The notes: generated by a model not told the origin, from the sequence alone. DNA of 64,000 nt from Faecalibacillus faecis (GCF_003024675.1 NZ_PYLP01000009.1:1-64000); one strand, 5' to 3'. Shown: positions 1-8,966, numbered from the stretch's first letter. Numbers and translations: made by a program.

Positions 1-34
1 TCCTGCGGGGGTTCGAATCCCTCAATCTCCGCCA
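1..34 (+). tRNA. tRNA 3' end, probably tRNA-Ser (partial)
   Basis: Only the T-arm (GGTTCGAATCC) and acceptor 3' strand with an encoded CCA end are in the window. The end TCTCCGCCA matches that of the complete tRNA-Ser at 11100-11190, so Ser is the likely identity, but the anticodon lies outside. It opens a four-tRNA array. Confidence 0.7.
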
Positions 35-52
35 TTTATTAAAATTTAATAT

Positions 53-129
<77 letters not shown>

Positions 130-133
130 AAAT

Positions 134-210
134 GGTCTGGTAGTTCAGCTGGTTAGAATGCCGCCCTGTCACGGCGGAGGTCGCGGGTTCGAGTCCCGTC
201 CAGACCGCCA
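134..210 (+). tRNA. tRNA-Asp (GTC)
   Basis: 77-nt cloverleaf with anticodon GTC at 168-170, acceptor GGTCTGG pairing with CCAGACC, and encoded CCA. Identical in sequence to a second copy at 11205-11281. Confidence 0.97.
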
Positions 211-216
211 AATGAT

Positions 217-292
<76 letters not shown>

Positions 293-344
293 TTTTTTTT
301 ATTTATAAAATATTTAATTTTTTTATCTTTAAAGGAGAAAAGTT

Positions 345-731
345 ATGTTTAAATATAAAGATTTAAGAATGGTTGTTATTTCTATTATTTTGGTTGTTTT
401 ATGTGTGTTTAGTGGGATTCATTTTCGTTATGATCATATGAAGCTTATCGTTGTTTTATTACTGGCATTAAGTGTTATACCAACGTTGATCGTTCGTTTT
501 AATGCCTCGGTATTTGAAGATGGTATGTTGATTTATACGTTTAGAGGAATTGCTATTTTACCACAAATGATTGAGTTTAAAGATTTAACATCGTATAAAC
601 TTCTTTCAAAACATGTTTTAGAATTACAATCTCAAAATAAAACAAAAAAAATCTATCTTGTAAATGCGATTGCTTTTTATAAAGAACTTGATGATCGATT
701 TACTCAATACAAAAATGGACAAGAGATTTAA
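345..731 (+). CDS. Small membrane protein of unknown function
   Basis: I do not recognise this 128-residue protein. It has two hydrophobic segments (about residues 9-25 and 33-50) in a hairpin arrangement, then a soluble C-terminal part of about 75 residues with alternating hydrophobic positions, reminiscent of the PH-like domains of small Bacillota membrane proteins. An AAAGGAG ribosome site sits 8 nt before the ATG. It stands alone between the tRNA array and the convergent gdhA and ends inside a strong bidirectional terminator. Function cannot be assigned. Confidence 0.75.
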   Translation: MFKYKDLRMVVISIILVVLCVFSGIHFRYDHMKLIVVLLLALSVIPTLIVRFNASVFEDGMLIYTFRGIAILPQMIEFKDLTSYKLLSKHVLELQSQNKTKKIYLVNAIAFYKELDDRFTQYKNGQEI

Positions 732-750
732 TCTCCTGTCCATTCTTTTT
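714..750. terminator. Bidirectional terminator between 345-731 and gdhA
   Basis: Stem 714-727 pairs with 731-744 (13 of 14 positions) around a 3-nt loop. T-runs lie 3' on both strands (745-750 on plus; complement of 711-715 on minus). The stop codon of the upstream gene lies in the loop. Confidence 0.85.
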
Positions 751-756
751 TACTTA

Positions 757-2100
757 TTAATAGATTCCTTGAGAAATCATTGCTTCTACTACTTTTTCAA
801 AACCAGCAATATTAGCACCTTTGATTAAGTCAAATCCTAATCCATATTTTTCAGCAGCTGCAACAGAGTTATTAAAGATTGATTTCATGATATTATGCAA
901 TTTTTCATCAACTTCTTCACTTGACCAGTTATATCTCATAGAGTTTTGAGACATTTCTAATGCTGAAACAGCAACTCCACCAGCGTTAGCAGCTTTTGCA
1001 GGTCCTAAAGTACCTCCGTTTGCTGTAAAGTAAGCAATTGCTTCAGGTGTACTTGGCATGTTTGCACCTTCGATAATGTATTTACATCCATTAGCGATTA
1101 ATTGTTTAGCTTCTTCTTCACCGATTTCATTTTGAGTAGCACAAGGGAAAGCCATATCTACTTTTAATCCCCATGGTTTTTCACCAGGATGGAATTCGCA
1201 TCCAAATTTTTCTGCATAGTCTTTTAATTTAACATCATTTGATGAACGAATTTTTAATAAGAAATCAATTTTTTCATCAGTATTGATTCCTTCTGGATCA
1301 TAGATATATCCATCTCTACCAGAAATAGAAACAACTTTTGCTCCATATTCTTTAGCTTTGATACATACACCCCAAGCAACGTTACCATATCCAGAAACAG
1401 CAATTGTTTTTCCTTCATAAGTATCGTTAAAATGAGCTAATACTTCTTTACCGTAGTATACAGCACCAAATCCAGTAGCTTCTGGTCTAATTAAAGAACC
1501 ACCATAAGTCATTCCTTTACCAGTTAAAACACCGTTTTCATAGGCATCTTTAATACGTTTGTATTGACCAAATAAATATCCGATTTCTCTACCACCAACA
1601 CCGATATCTCCAGCAGGTACATCAACGCTAGGTCCAATGTGACGATATAATTCAGTCATGAATGATTGACAGAATCTCATAACTTCAGCATCTGATTTAC
1701 CTTGTGGGTCAAAATCAGAACCACCTTTACCACCACCGATAGGAAGTGTAGTTAATGAGTTTTTGAAAATTTGTTCAAATCCTAAGAATTTAATAATTCC
1801 AAGGTTAACAGAAGGGTGGAATCTTAAACCACCTTTATAAGGTCCAATTGCACTAGAGAATTGAATACGATATCCTCTGTTTACTTGAACTTTACCTTGA
1901 TCATCCATCCAAGGTACTTTAAACATTAAAGTTCTTTCTGGTTCAGTTAATCTTTCTAAAATAGCCATATCTTCATATTCAGGATGAGCTTTGATTACTG
2001 GTTCTAAGCTTTCTAATACTTCTTCAACAGCTTGAATAAATTCAGGTTGATCAGCATTTTTAGCTTTTAAATTTGTTAATACTCTTTCAATATATTCCAT
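757..2100 (-). CDS. gdhA: NADP-type glutamate dehydrogenase
   Basis: Catalyses reductive amination of 2-oxoglutarate with ammonium to glutamate, the main ammonium-assimilating route in many gut anaerobes. The protein (447 residues from this start) has the usual length of hexameric bacterial GdhA. It shows the substrate-site signature GGGKGGSDFDP near residue 125, PAGDIGVGGREIGY, and a Rossmann region with SGYGNVAWG near residue 237. An in-frame ATG lies 6 nt upstream (2106), but only 2 nt after the AGGAGG ribosome site; the ATG at 2100 has an 8-nt spacer and is preferred. It is transcribed divergently from the his operon. The shared upstream region holds a twin inverted-repeat operator candidate (2181-2226). 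Confidence 0.96.
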   Translation of the reverse strand: MEYIERVLTNLKAKNADQPEFIQAVEEVLESLEPVIKAHPEYEDMAILERLTEPERTLMFKVPWMDDQGKVQVNRGYRIQFSSAIGPYKGGLRFHPSVNLGIIKFLGFEQIFKNSLTTLPIGGGKGGSDFDPQGKSDAEVMRFCQSFMTELYRHIGPSVDVPAGDIGVGGREIGYLFGQYKRIKDAYENGVLTGKGMTYGGSLIRPEATGFGAVYYGKEVLAHFNDTYEGKTIAVSGYGNVAWGVCIKAKEYGAKVVSISGRDGYIYDPEGINTDEKIDFLLKIRSSNDVKLKDYAEKFGCEFHPGEKPWGLKVDMAFPCATQNEIGEEEAKQLIANGCKYIIEGANMPSTPEAIAYFTANGGTLGPAKAANAGGVAVSALEMSQNSMRYNWSSEEVDEKLHNIMKSIFNNSVAAAEKYGLGFDLIKGANIAGFEKVVEAMISQGIY

Positions 2101-2180
2101 TGTCATATCCTCCTATCGCTATGATACATCTTTAATAATAATAAATGAATAAATTAAGAAAAAGTTATCACATAAATAAG

Positions 2181-2226
2181 TTATCGTGATAATAAAAACA
2201 CTTCATAATGTGTTTTATCACGATAA
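2181..2226. promoter_or_regulatory. Twin inverted-repeat operator / long hairpin upstream of gdhA
   Basis: TTATCGTGATAA (2181-2192) and its exact reverse complement TTATCACGATAA (2215-2226) flank a further complementary pair (2195-2201 with 2210-2216). Each 12-mer is itself nearly palindromic, so it could bind a dimeric regulator; a third partial copy, TTATCAC, lies at 2165-2171. There is no T-run on either strand, so it does not look like a terminator. The position fits the gdhA promoter region. The regulator is unknown. Confidence 0.5.
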
Positions 2227-2227
2227 A

Positions 2228-2241
2228 AATTGTATACAATT
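2228..2241. promoter_or_regulatory. Palindromic operator copy 1 (TTGTATACAA type)
   Basis: Perfect 14-bp palindrome AATTGTATACAATT. It shares the TGTATACA core with 2312-2319 and 2373-2382, all in the gdhA-his intergenic region. Confidence 0.5.
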
Positions 2242-2311
2242 GATTATCATTTTATTTAATTTACTTTAAAATAAAAAAGTGGTGTAGGTAAACAACTACA
2301 ATGATGTTAAA

Positions 2312-2319
2312 TGTATACA
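2312..2319. promoter_or_regulatory. Palindromic operator copy 2 (core only)
   Basis: TGTATACA core, 8-bp palindrome with AA following on one side. Centres of the three copies are about 81 and 62 bp apart. Confidence 0.4.
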
Positions 2320-2361
2320 ATATATAGTTTAAAAGATAAAATAATTCATAAAAATACATAA

Positions 2362-2390
2362 TTGTCTTTTCTTTGTATACAATCTATGCT
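2362..2390 (+). promoter_or_regulatory. his operon promoter with operator copy 3 in the spacer
   Basis: TTGTCT (2362-2367), 17-nt spacer, TATGCT (2385-2390). The 10-bp palindrome TTGTATACAA (2373-2382) sits exactly in the spacer, the position expected for a repressor site. The predicted transcript would start near 2397, shortly before the leader peptide. Confidence 0.55.
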
Positions 2391-2419
2391 AGAATAAAGC
2401 ACAACAAGAGGTGATTACT

Positions 2420-2470
2420 ATGAAAAGACTAAATAACACACAATTACATCACCATCATTGGATCGAGTAG
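2420..2470 (+). CDS. hisL: Histidine leader peptide (attenuator ORF)
   Basis: A 16-codon ORF encoding MKRLNNTQLHHHHWIE, with four consecutive histidine codons at 2447-2458 just before the stop. AGAGGTG lies 6 nt upstream of the ATG. It precedes the his operon by about 110 nt, and the RNA between them can fold into mutually exclusive hairpins ending in an intrinsic terminator. By analogy with proteobacterial hisL, ribosome stalling at the His codons would sense charged tRNA-His. The peptide itself probably has no function. Leader-peptide control of his is known in Proteobacteria; in Bacillota, T-box control is the usual mechanism. Confidence 0.8.
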   Translation: MKRLNNTQLHHHHWIE

Positions 2471-2563
2471 GGTTATATCATTTATGATACAGCCCATTTT
2501 GTCTATCGCAAATAAGCTGTATCTAATGATATTGAAACGAGTCATTAGATGACTCGTTTTTTT
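2470..2563 (+). promoter_or_regulatory. his operon transcription attenuator
   Basis: Four alternative pairings are visible. Hairpin A, 2470-2495, folds locally right after the leader stop. Segment 2475-2493 can instead pair with 2516-2532 (16 bp, one bulge). The antiterminator pairs 2521-2529 with 2542-2550 (9 bp). The terminator pairs 2537-2545 with 2549-2557 and is followed by seven T. Antiterminator and terminator share 2542-2550 and cannot coexist. No T-box core (GGNACCGCG type) is present, so this is not a T-box. Proposed logic: stalling at His codons leaves hairpin A intact and frees 2521-2529 for antitermination; a ribosome reaching the stop opens hairpin A, lets 2486-2493 capture 2516-2523 and favours termination. 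Confidence 0.75.
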
Positions 2564-2582
2564 AGTAATAAGGGGGATTTTT

Positions 2583-3548
2583 ATGGAAGAGTTTAAATAT
2601 TTGATACCTGAAGAAAGCATTGATGCAATTATTACAAATGTAGAAAAATTAAGGGAAATTGAAAATCATTTACGACATGTTTTTTCAAATCATGGGTACA
2701 ATGAAGTGTTGATGCCATCATTTGAATATGTTGATTTATATACAAAATTGGATTGTGGTTTTACGGTTGATAAGATGTTTCAATACATCAATCACGAAGG
2801 TAAAAATGTTGCAATGCGTTTAGATTTTACAATTCCACTTGCCAGACTTTATGCTAATAGTGCTAATGTTGGGGAAGCACGTTACAGTTATTTTGGAAAA
2901 GTGTATCGTAAAGAAACAATGCATAAAGGAAGAAGCAGTGAGTTTTTTCAAGGTGGTGTAGAATTAATGAATAAGCCAGGACTTCAAGGAGATAAGGAAG
3001 TTATGACAATGATTCAAGAATCTTTACCAGGAATTTCATTAAAAAATATTCTTTTAGAATTGGGCTCTGCTAAATTCTATAATCGTTTATTAGAATTAGT
3101 GGGAAATCAAAGAAATGAATTAGAAGATATTTTAAGATTAAGAGATATTAGTGAAATGAAACGTTTTGTTTCTAAGAATGATTTTGGAGATAGTTTAAAT
3201 CAATTGTTGCTATCTTTACCAACATGTTTTGGAAATATTGATTTACTTCATCAAATGATGAAAACATGTCAAGATTCTGTTTTATTAGGGGCATTACAAG
3301 AATTAAATGATTTATATGAATCATTAGAAAGTAAAGAAGGCATTATTTTTGATTTAGGAATGGTTCCAACGATGAAATATTATACAGGTTTTATGATTAA
3401 AGGTTATAGTGATCAAAGTGCGAATCCAATTTTATCGGGAGGACGATATGATGATTTACTTCCAAGATTTAATGTTGAAAAAACAGCCGTTGGATTTTGT
3501 TTTCATATGAACCATATTTTAAAAGCCATTGAAAAAGAGGGAGAGTAA
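2583..3548 (+). CDS. hisZ: ATP phosphoribosyltransferase regulatory subunit HisZ
   Basis: HisRS-like protein without tRNA-charging function; it pairs with short HisG to form the ATP phosphoribosyltransferase that starts histidine synthesis and mediates feedback. Class-II synthetase features are visible: [11 protein letters not shown] (motif-2 region), a YFGKVYRKE segment, and GGRYDDL near residue 285. At 321 residues it is shorter than HisRS and lacks the anticodon-binding domain. A strong AAGGGGG ribosome site precedes it. First gene of the operon, 1 nt before hisG. Confidence 0.9.
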   Translation: MEEFKYLIPEESIDAIITNVEKLREIENHLRHVFSNHGYNEVLMPSFEYVDLYTKLDCGFTVDKMFQYINHEGKNVAMRLDFTIPLARLYANSANVGEARYSYFGKVYRKETMHKGRSSEFFQGGVELMNKPGLQGDKEVMTMIQESLPGISLKNILLELGSAKFYNRLLELVGNQRNELEDILRLRDISEMKRFVSKNDFGDSLNQLLLSLPTCFGNIDLLHQMMKTCQDSVLLGALQELNDLYESLESKEGIIFDLGMVPTMKYYTGFMIKGYSDQSANPILSGGRYDDLLPRFNVEKTAVGFCFHMNHILKAIEKEGE

Positions 3549-3549
3549 T

Positions 3550-4188
3550 ATGATTAAAATAGCGATTACTAAAGGAAGAATTGAAAAACAAGTATGTAAA
3601 CTTCTTTCAGAAGCAGGGTTTGATATGGAACCTATTTTTAATAAAAATCGAGAATTATTAATTGAAACAAAAGATGGAATTTCAATGATTTTTGGAAAAC
3701 CAAATGATGTAGTTACATTTTTAGAACACGGCATTGTTGATATTGGCTTTGTAGGAAAAGATACATTAGATGATGTTGATTTTGAAGATTATTATGAACT
3801 TCTTGATTTGGAAATAGGAAAATGTTATTTCGCGGTAGCTGCTTATCCAGAATATCGTGATAAAGTGTTCAATCGTCGTAAAAAGATTGCCAGTAAATAT
3901 ACAAATGTGGCAAAAAAATATTTTGCTTCTAAACAAGAAGATGTAGAAATTATTAAATTAGAAGGATCAGTTGAACTTGGACCAGTAACAGGTATTTCTG
4001 ATGCTATTGTTGATATTGTAGAAACAGGATCAACGCTTAAAGCAAATGGCTTAGAAGTAATTGAAAAAGTAAGTGATATTTCGACAAGGATGATTGTTAA
4101 TAAGGTGGCTTTTAAATTTAAAAAAGATGAAATCATGAATATCGTAAATCAATTAGAAAAAGTAATAGGGGGAAATCAAAATGCTTAA
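3550..4188 (+). CDS. hisG: ATP phosphoribosyltransferase catalytic subunit, short form
   Basis: Condenses ATP and PRPP to phosphoribosyl-ATP, the first committed step. At 212 residues it is the short form lacking the C-terminal regulatory domain, consistent with hisZ directly upstream. The start [14 protein letters not shown] matches the family N terminus, and the PRPP-binding stretch [14 protein letters not shown] is near residue 155. An in-frame ATG 21 nt upstream lies inside hisZ; the ATG at 3550, after GGGAG, is preferred. Overlaps hisD by 8 nt. Confidence 0.93.
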   Translation: MIKIAITKGRIEKQVCKLLSEAGFDMEPIFNKNRELLIETKDGISMIFGKPNDVVTFLEHGIVDIGFVGKDTLDDVDFEDYYELLDLEIGKCYFAVAAYPEYRDKVFNRRKKIASKYTNVAKKYFASKQEDVEIIKLEGSVELGPVTGISDAIVDIVETGSTLKANGLEVIEKVSDISTRMIVNKVAFKFKKDEIMNIVNQLEKVIGGNQNA

Positions 4189-5479
4189 AGTAATTCAATA
4201 TGATGGGAATTTAAAAGAAATTGCAAAAAAACTAAATAATCGTAAAGAAGAAATTTCAATTGAAGTTAATAATGCAGTCAGTGATATTATTGAAGATATT
4301 AGAAAAAATGGAAATCAGGCATTAATTGATTATTGTCAAAAATTTGATGGTTATCAAATAAAAGATGAAAGTGATTTTGTGGTATCAAATCAAGAAAAAG
4401 AAGAAGCTTTAAAACAAGTTGATCAAGATTACATAAGAATCTTAGAAAGAACAAAAAAACAAATTACTGAGTTCCATAAAAATCAAATTGATAAATCATG
4501 GTCTTTATATAAAGATAACGGAGTGATCATGGGACAAATGGTACGTCCAATTGAAAGAGTTGCTTTATACGTTCCAGGTGGAACAGCAGCTTATCCTTCA
4601 ACTGTTTTAATGAATGCCATTCCTGCAAAACTTGCAGGAGTTACAGATTTAGTGATTATTACACCAGTTAAAGCAGATGGAAAAGTCAATCCAGTAATTG
4701 TCGCTGCTGCAAAAGTTTCAGGAGTGGATACCATTTATAAATTTGGTGGAGCCCAAGGGGTTGCTGCGATTGCTCATGGTACTGAAACAATTGAAAAAGT
4801 AGATAAAATCGTAGGTCCAGGAAATATCTTTGTTGCGACAGCTAAAAAATTAAGTTATGGGGTTGTTGATATTGATATGGTGGCAGGGCCGAGTGAAGTT
4901 TTAGTGATTGCTGATGAAAAAGCAAATCCAAAATATATTGCTGCTGATTTAATGTCACAAGCAGAACATGATAAACTTGCCAGTGCTATGCTTGTTACAA
5001 CTAGCGAAGAACTTGTTGAAAAAGTTAATGTTGAATTAAAAAGACAAGTGGCTTATTTATCACGTAAAGAAATTATTGAAGAATCTCTTAAAAACTATGG
5101 AGGAGCTATCCTTGTTAAAGATTTAAAAGAAGCCTTTGATGTATCTAATTATTTAGCACCAGAACATTTAGAAGTTTTAGTAGAAAATCCAGTTAATACA
5201 CTTCCTTCTATTAAAAATGCAGGTTCTATTTTCCTTGGTGAATATTCTCCAGAACCTCTAGGAGATTACATGTCAGGAACAAATCATGTTTTACCAACAG
5301 GAGGAACAGCTAAATTCTATTCAGCTTTAGGTGTTTATGATTTTGTTAAATATTCATCATATAGTTATTATCCAAAAGAAGTATTAGAAACTTTCAAAGA
5401 TGATGTCCAAACTTTCGCAAAAAGTGAAGGTTTAGATGCACATGCAAATAGTATTGCTGTACGTTTTGAGGAGGAATAA
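4181..5479 (+). CDS. hisD: Histidinol dehydrogenase
   Basis: Zinc enzyme that oxidises L-histidinol twice with NAD to L-histidine, the last pathway step. At 432 residues it has the normal length. Signatures: [55 protein letters not shown] (metal and catalytic residues) and APEHLEV. The [16 protein letters not shown] segment is near residue 350. Translationally coupled to hisG by overlap; 2 nt before hisB. Confidence 0.97.
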   Translation: MLKVIQYDGNLKEIAKKLNNRKEEISIEVNNAVSDIIEDIRKNGNQALIDYCQKFDGYQIKDESDFVVSNQEKEEALKQVDQDYIRILERTKKQITEFHKNQIDKSWSLYKDNGVIMGQMVRPIERVALYVPGGTAAYPSTVLMNAIPAKLAGVTDLVIITPVKADGKVNPVIVAAAKVSGVDTIYKFGGAQGVAAIAHGTETIEKVDKIVGPGNIFVATAKKLSYGVVDIDMVAGPSEVLVIADEKANPKYIAADLMSQAEHDKLASAMLVTTSEELVEKVNVELKRQVAYLSRKEIIEESLKNYGGAILVKDLKEAFDVSNYLAPEHLEVLVENPVNTLPSIKNAGSIFLGEYSPEPLGDYMSGTNHVLPTGGTAKFYSALGVYDFVKYSSYSYYPKEVLETFKDDVQTFAKSEGLDAHANSIAVRFEEE

Positions 5480-5481
5480 CA

Positions 5482-6069
5482 ATGAGAAAAGCACAACTAG
5501 AAAGAAATACGAATGAAACACAAATTGAATTAGAAATTAATTTAGATGGAACCGGAAAAGCACAAATTCAAACAGGAATTGGTTTCTTTGATCATATGTT
5601 GACTTTGCTTGCCTTTCATAGTGAAATGGATATTAAGATGATTTGTCATGGTGATTTAGAAGTTGATAGTCATCACAGTGTAGAAGATATGGGAATTGCT
5701 TTAGGTAAAACGATTTTAGAAGCTTTAAATGATAAAAAAGGAATTACACGTTATGGACATTTTACAATACCTATGGATGAAGCATTAGTAACATGTGATT
5801 TAGATATTTCAGGAAGAAGTTTTCTTGTCTTTAATGTGGATATTCCTAAAGTTAATTTAGGGAATTATGAAAGTGAAATGACAGAAGAATTTTTTAGAGC
5901 AGTTGCTTATAATATGAATGCAACATTGCATATTAATGAAGCTTATGGAAATAATGTCCATCATGTCATTGAAGCATGTTTTAAAGCTTTTGGTAGAGCT
6001 TTAAAAGAAGCAGTACGTATTGATGAAAAAAATAAAGACAAAGTTATTTCTTCAAAAGGGGTTTTATAA
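5482..6069 (+). CDS. hisB: Imidazoleglycerol-phosphate dehydratase
   Basis: Dehydrates imidazole glycerol phosphate to imidazole acetol phosphate. Monofunctional 195-residue form, without the N-terminal HAD phosphatase of the E. coli fusion. Manganese-binding histidines are visible in FFDHML, DSHHSVED and the second repeat NVHHVIEA. The HAD-type histidinol phosphatase is therefore absent from this operon; see the PHP-type enzyme at 48599. Confidence 0.96.
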   Translation: MRKAQLERNTNETQIELEINLDGTGKAQIQTGIGFFDHMLTLLAFHSEMDIKMICHGDLEVDSHHSVEDMGIALGKTILEALNDKKGITRYGHFTIPMDEALVTCDLDISGRSFLVFNVDIPKVNLGNYESEMTEEFFRAVAYNMNATLHINEAYGNNVHHVIEACFKAFGRALKEAVRIDEKNKDKVISSKGVL

Positions 6070-6678
6070 ATGATTGTAATTATTGATTATAATGTGGGAA
6101 ATTTAAAAAGTGTTACAGGTGCTTTTAAAAGAATTGGTTTAGAAGCTATTGTTTCTCGTGATGAAAAGGTAATAAGAGAAGCAAAAGGAATTGTTTTACC
6201 AGGAGTAGGAACGTTTCCTACAGCAATGAAAAATTTAGAAAGGTTTCATTTGGTTAGTCTTTTAAAAGAAAGAAAAGAAGCTGGAATTCCAATTCTAGGT
6301 ATTTGTTTAGGAATGCAAATTCTTTTTGAAAAAGGCTATGAGGTAGAAGAAACAAAAGGATTAGGATTTATTCCAGGTTATGTAAGTTATATGGATATTG
6401 ATGAAAAGATTCCTCATATGGGATGGAATCAATTACATAAAACACAAAATCATCTTTTACTTAAATATGTTCATGAAAATGAAGATGTTTATTTTGTTCA
6501 TTCTTACATGGCTCATGTAAGTGATGAAAATCTTGTGGCTTATAGTGATTATGGTTCAACAAAAGTAACAGCACTTGTCCAAAATGGAAATGTTATGGGA
6601 TGCCAATTCCATCCAGAAAAATCAGGCAAAGTCGGACAAAATATATTACGTGCATTTAAGGAGATGGTAGAATGTTAG
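6070..6678 (+). CDS. hisH: Imidazole glycerol phosphate synthase, glutaminase subunit
   Basis: Class-I glutamine amidotransferase that feeds ammonia to HisF. The catalytic Cys is in GICLGMQILF (about residue 78), and the His/Glu pair in CQFHPEKSG near the C terminus. 202 residues, normal length. The ATG follows hisB directly, with no gap. Confidence 0.96.
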   Translation: MIVIIDYNVGNLKSVTGAFKRIGLEAIVSRDEKVIREAKGIVLPGVGTFPTAMKNLERFHLVSLLKERKEAGIPILGICLGMQILFEKGYEVEETKGLGFIPGYVSYMDIDEKIPHMGWNQLHKTQNHLLLKYVHENEDVYFVHSYMAHVSDENLVAYSDYGSTKVTALVQNGNVMGCQFHPEKSGKVGQNILRAFKEMVEC

Positions 6679-7397
6679 TGATTCCAGCAATTGATTTAAA
6701 AGATGGACAAGCGGTTCGTCTATTTAAAGGCGATTATCAACAAAAAACAGTATATAGTGATCATCCTGAAGAGTTAGCTCAAACATTTGAAGAAGCTGGT
6801 GCCAAGTTTTTACATGTTGTTGACTTAGATGGGGCAAAAGATGGACAAGCTAAAAATTTAGAAACAATCAAAAAAATAAGAAAACAAACATCAATGAAAA
6901 TAGAATTAGGTGGCGGTATTCGTGATTTAAAAACTGTACAACTTTATTTAGAAGAAGTAGGAATTGATCGTGTTATTTTAGGTACGGCTGCTTTGGAAGA
7001 TCCTGAATTTTTAAAAACTGCTTTAAAACGCTATGGAAGCGAGAAAATTGTTGTTGGTGTTGATGTTAAAAATGGTTTTGTTTCTACGGCAGGATGGTTA
7101 GAAACAAGTCAAACACCTTATTTAGAATTTATTCAATTTTTAGAAAAAATTGGTGTTCAATATATTGTGGCAACAGATATTTCTAAAGATGGTACTTTAA
7201 TGGGACCTAATTTTGATATGTATGATCAAATTGCAAAAACAAGTTCAATTCAATTTGTTGTTTCAGGTGGTATTAAGGATTTTGATAATATTAAAAAGGT
7301 GGCTGAAAAAGGGTATTATGCCTGTATTGTAGGAAAAGCCTATTATGAAAAGAAAGTAGATTTAAAGGAGACAATACAATGCTTACAAAACGTATAA
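6672..7397 (+). CDS. hisA: Phosphoribosylformimino-AICAR-P isomerase
   Basis: (beta-alpha)8-barrel that opens the ribose ring of ProFAR to PRFAR. The N terminus [17 protein letters not shown] carries the catalytic Asp; LGGGIRD and VSGGIKD are the paired phosphate-binding glycine motifs of the duplicated half-barrels, and the second Asp is in [10 protein letters not shown]. 241 residues. Overlaps hisH by 7 nt and hisF by 19 nt. Confidence 0.96.
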   Translation: MLVIPAIDLKDGQAVRLFKGDYQQKTVYSDHPEELAQTFEEAGAKFLHVVDLDGAKDGQAKNLETIKKIRKQTSMKIELGGGIRDLKTVQLYLEEVGIDRVILGTAALEDPEFLKTALKRYGSEKIVVGVDVKNGFVSTAGWLETSQTPYLEFIQFLEKIGVQYIVATDISKDGTLMGPNFDMYDQIAKTSSIQFVVSGGIKDFDNIKKVAEKGYYACIVGKAYYEKKVDLKETIQCLQNV

Positions 7398-8146
7398 TTC
7401 CTTGTTTAGATATAAAAGATGGAAAAGTGGTTAAAGGAGTCAACTTCGTCGGTTTAAAAGAGGTTGGAGATCCTATTGAACTTGCTAAAAAATATGATTT
7501 ACAATGTGCAGATGAAGTAGTATTTTTAGATATTACAGCATCTTATGAAAATCGAAATATCATGAAAGATATTATTGAACGTGGTGCTTCAGAACTTACA
7601 ATTCCTCTTGCTGTTGGGGGAGGAATTAGAACATTAGATGATTTTAGAATGATTTTAGCTTCTGGGGCAGATAAAGTTTCTGTCAATTCGGCGGCTATTA
7701 ATAATCCACAATTAATCAAAGAAGCTGCTGATGAATTTGGTGTGCAATGTGTTGTTATTGCGATTGATGCAAAAAAAAGAGATGACCAATCAGGTTGGGA
7801 TGTTTATGTCAAAGGTGGACGTGAAAATACAGGACTTGATTTAATCGAGTGGGTAACAAAATGCGAAAACCTAGGGGCTGGAGAAGTGTTATTAACTTCA
7901 ATGGATGCCGATGGAACAAAAGCAGGGTATGATTTAGATATGTTAAATGCGGTATGCAATGCGGTAGATATTCCTGTTATTGCTTCAGGAGGTTGTGGAA
8001 GTATTCAAGATATTATTGAAGTATTTGAAAAAACAGATGTTGATGCAGCTTTAGTTGCTTCTTTATTCCATTTTAATGAAGCAACAGTAGAAGAGGTAAG
8101 GAACGAATGCAGAAAACACGGTATTAACGTAAGGAGAGCAATGTAA
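7379..8146 (+). CDS. hisF: Imidazole glycerol phosphate synthase, cyclase subunit
   Basis: Forms a complex with HisH and converts PRFAR plus ammonia to imidazole glycerol phosphate and AICAR. Barrel motifs: [19 protein letters not shown] (catalytic Asp near residue 11), [24 protein letters not shown] (second Asp near 130) and [11 protein letters not shown]. 255 residues. The start lies within the last codons of hisA, with a GGAG site inside hisA. Confidence 0.97.
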   Translation: MLTKRIIPCLDIKDGKVVKGVNFVGLKEVGDPIELAKKYDLQCADEVVFLDITASYENRNIMKDIIERGASELTIPLAVGGGIRTLDDFRMILASGADKVSVNSAAINNPQLIKEAADEFGVQCVVIAIDAKKRDDQSGWDVYVKGGRENTGLDLIEWVTKCENLGAGEVLLTSMDADGTKAGYDLDMLNAVCNAVDIPVIASGGCGSIQDIIEVFEKTDVDAALVASLFHFNEATVEEVRNECRKHGINVRRAM

Positions 8147-8784
8147 TGAGACCAAATTTTAAAAAAATGGAATTAATTCCAGCAATTGTACAAGATTATC
8201 AAACAAAAGAAGTGTTGATGTTAGCTTATGTCAATGAAGAAGCTTATGATAAAATGCTAGAAATCAATCAAACTGTATTCTATTCAAGAAGTCGAAAAAA
8301 ATTATGGCATAAAGGGGAAGAATCAGGGCATTTTCAAGATATTAAAGGAATCTATTTAGATTGTGATTTAGATACACTTTTAATTTATGTAAAACAAACA
8401 GGGGTTGCTTGTCATACAGGCGCTTATTCATGTTTTTTTAATGAAGTAAAACCTTATGATACGAGAAATATCTTTAGTGAACTTGAAAAAACAATTGAAG
8501 ACCGTAAAATTCATCCGGTTGAAAAATCTTATACAAATTATTTATTAAATGAAGGTGTTGATAAGATTTGTAAAAAGGTTGGAGAAGAAGCAAGTGAAAC
8601 AATCATTGCAGCTAAAAATGATGATAAAGATGAATTAGTTGGTGAAATTTCTGATTTATTATTCCATACCTTTGTTTTAATGAATGATCGTGGTGTAAAA
8701 CTTGAAGATATTGAAAATAAATTGAAAGAAAGACATAAAGTGGTAGGAAATAAAAAAGAATTTCATACACGTGGTGAATATTAA
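8146..8784 (+). CDS. hisIE: Bifunctional PR-AMP cyclohydrolase / PR-ATP pyrophosphatase
   Basis: Performs steps 2 and 3. The N-terminal HisI domain (about 1-110) has the metal ligands in [10 protein letters not shown] and [10 protein letters not shown]. The C-terminal HisE domain (about 115-205) has the MazG-like helix [14 protein letters not shown]. Fusion of the two is common. Last gene of the operon, sharing one base with the hisF stop, followed by a perfect hairpin. Neither hisC nor a phosphatase gene follows. Confidence 0.96.
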   Translation: MRPNFKKMELIPAIVQDYQTKEVLMLAYVNEEAYDKMLEINQTVFYSRSRKKLWHKGEESGHFQDIKGIYLDCDLDTLLIYVKQTGVACHTGAYSCFFNEVKPYDTRNIFSELEKTIEDRKIHPVEKSYTNYLLNEGVDKICKKVGEEASETIIAAKNDDKDELVGEISDLLFHTFVLMNDRGVKLEDIENKLKERHKVVGNKKEFHTRGEY

Positions 8785-8814
8785 ATAGCTATGCGAAATA
8801 TTTCGCATAGCTAT
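8785..8814 (+). terminator. Hairpin at the end of the his operon
   Basis: Perfect 30-nt inverted repeat starting at the hisIE stop codon. The 3' side has only a weak T-run, so it may act more as a 3' stabiliser than an efficient terminator. Confidence 0.65.
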
Positions 8815-8840
8815 TACTTTGTAAAAGAATTATTGAATTT

Positions 8841-8879
8841 AAATAAAAAAGTCTAAACATGAATTATACTGTTTAGACT
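8841..8879 (-). terminator. Terminator of tRNA-Lys
   Basis: Stem 8850-8859 pairs with 8870-8879 (10 bp). On the minus strand it is followed by a run of T (complement of 8844-8849). It lies 11 nt past the tRNA-Lys 3' end. Confidence 0.8.
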
Positions 8880-8890
8880 ATTTTATCAAT

Positions 8891-8966
8891 TGGTCTCCCC
8901 GCACGGTCTCGAACCGTGGACCCTCTGATTAAGAGTCAGATGCTCTACCAACTGAGCTACGGAGAG
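8891..8966 (-). tRNA. tRNA-Lys (CTT)
   Basis: 76-nt cloverleaf on the minus strand with loop CTCTTAA giving anticodon CTT, acceptor CTCTCCG pairing with CGGGGAG (one G-U), and encoded CCA. It is a single gene; the following 8967-9132 holds only the tRNA promoter region and the upstream region of the XRE gene. Confidence 0.95.

Noticed and set aside
2181-2226. Long hairpin between gdhA and his as an intrinsic terminator
   Set aside because: Neither strand has a T-run after the stem and no transcript needs ending there; a twin operator is more consistent.
2397-2582. T-box riboswitch upstream of the his operon
   Set aside because: No GGNACCGCG core, no stem I signatures; a leader peptide with His codons explains the terminator better.
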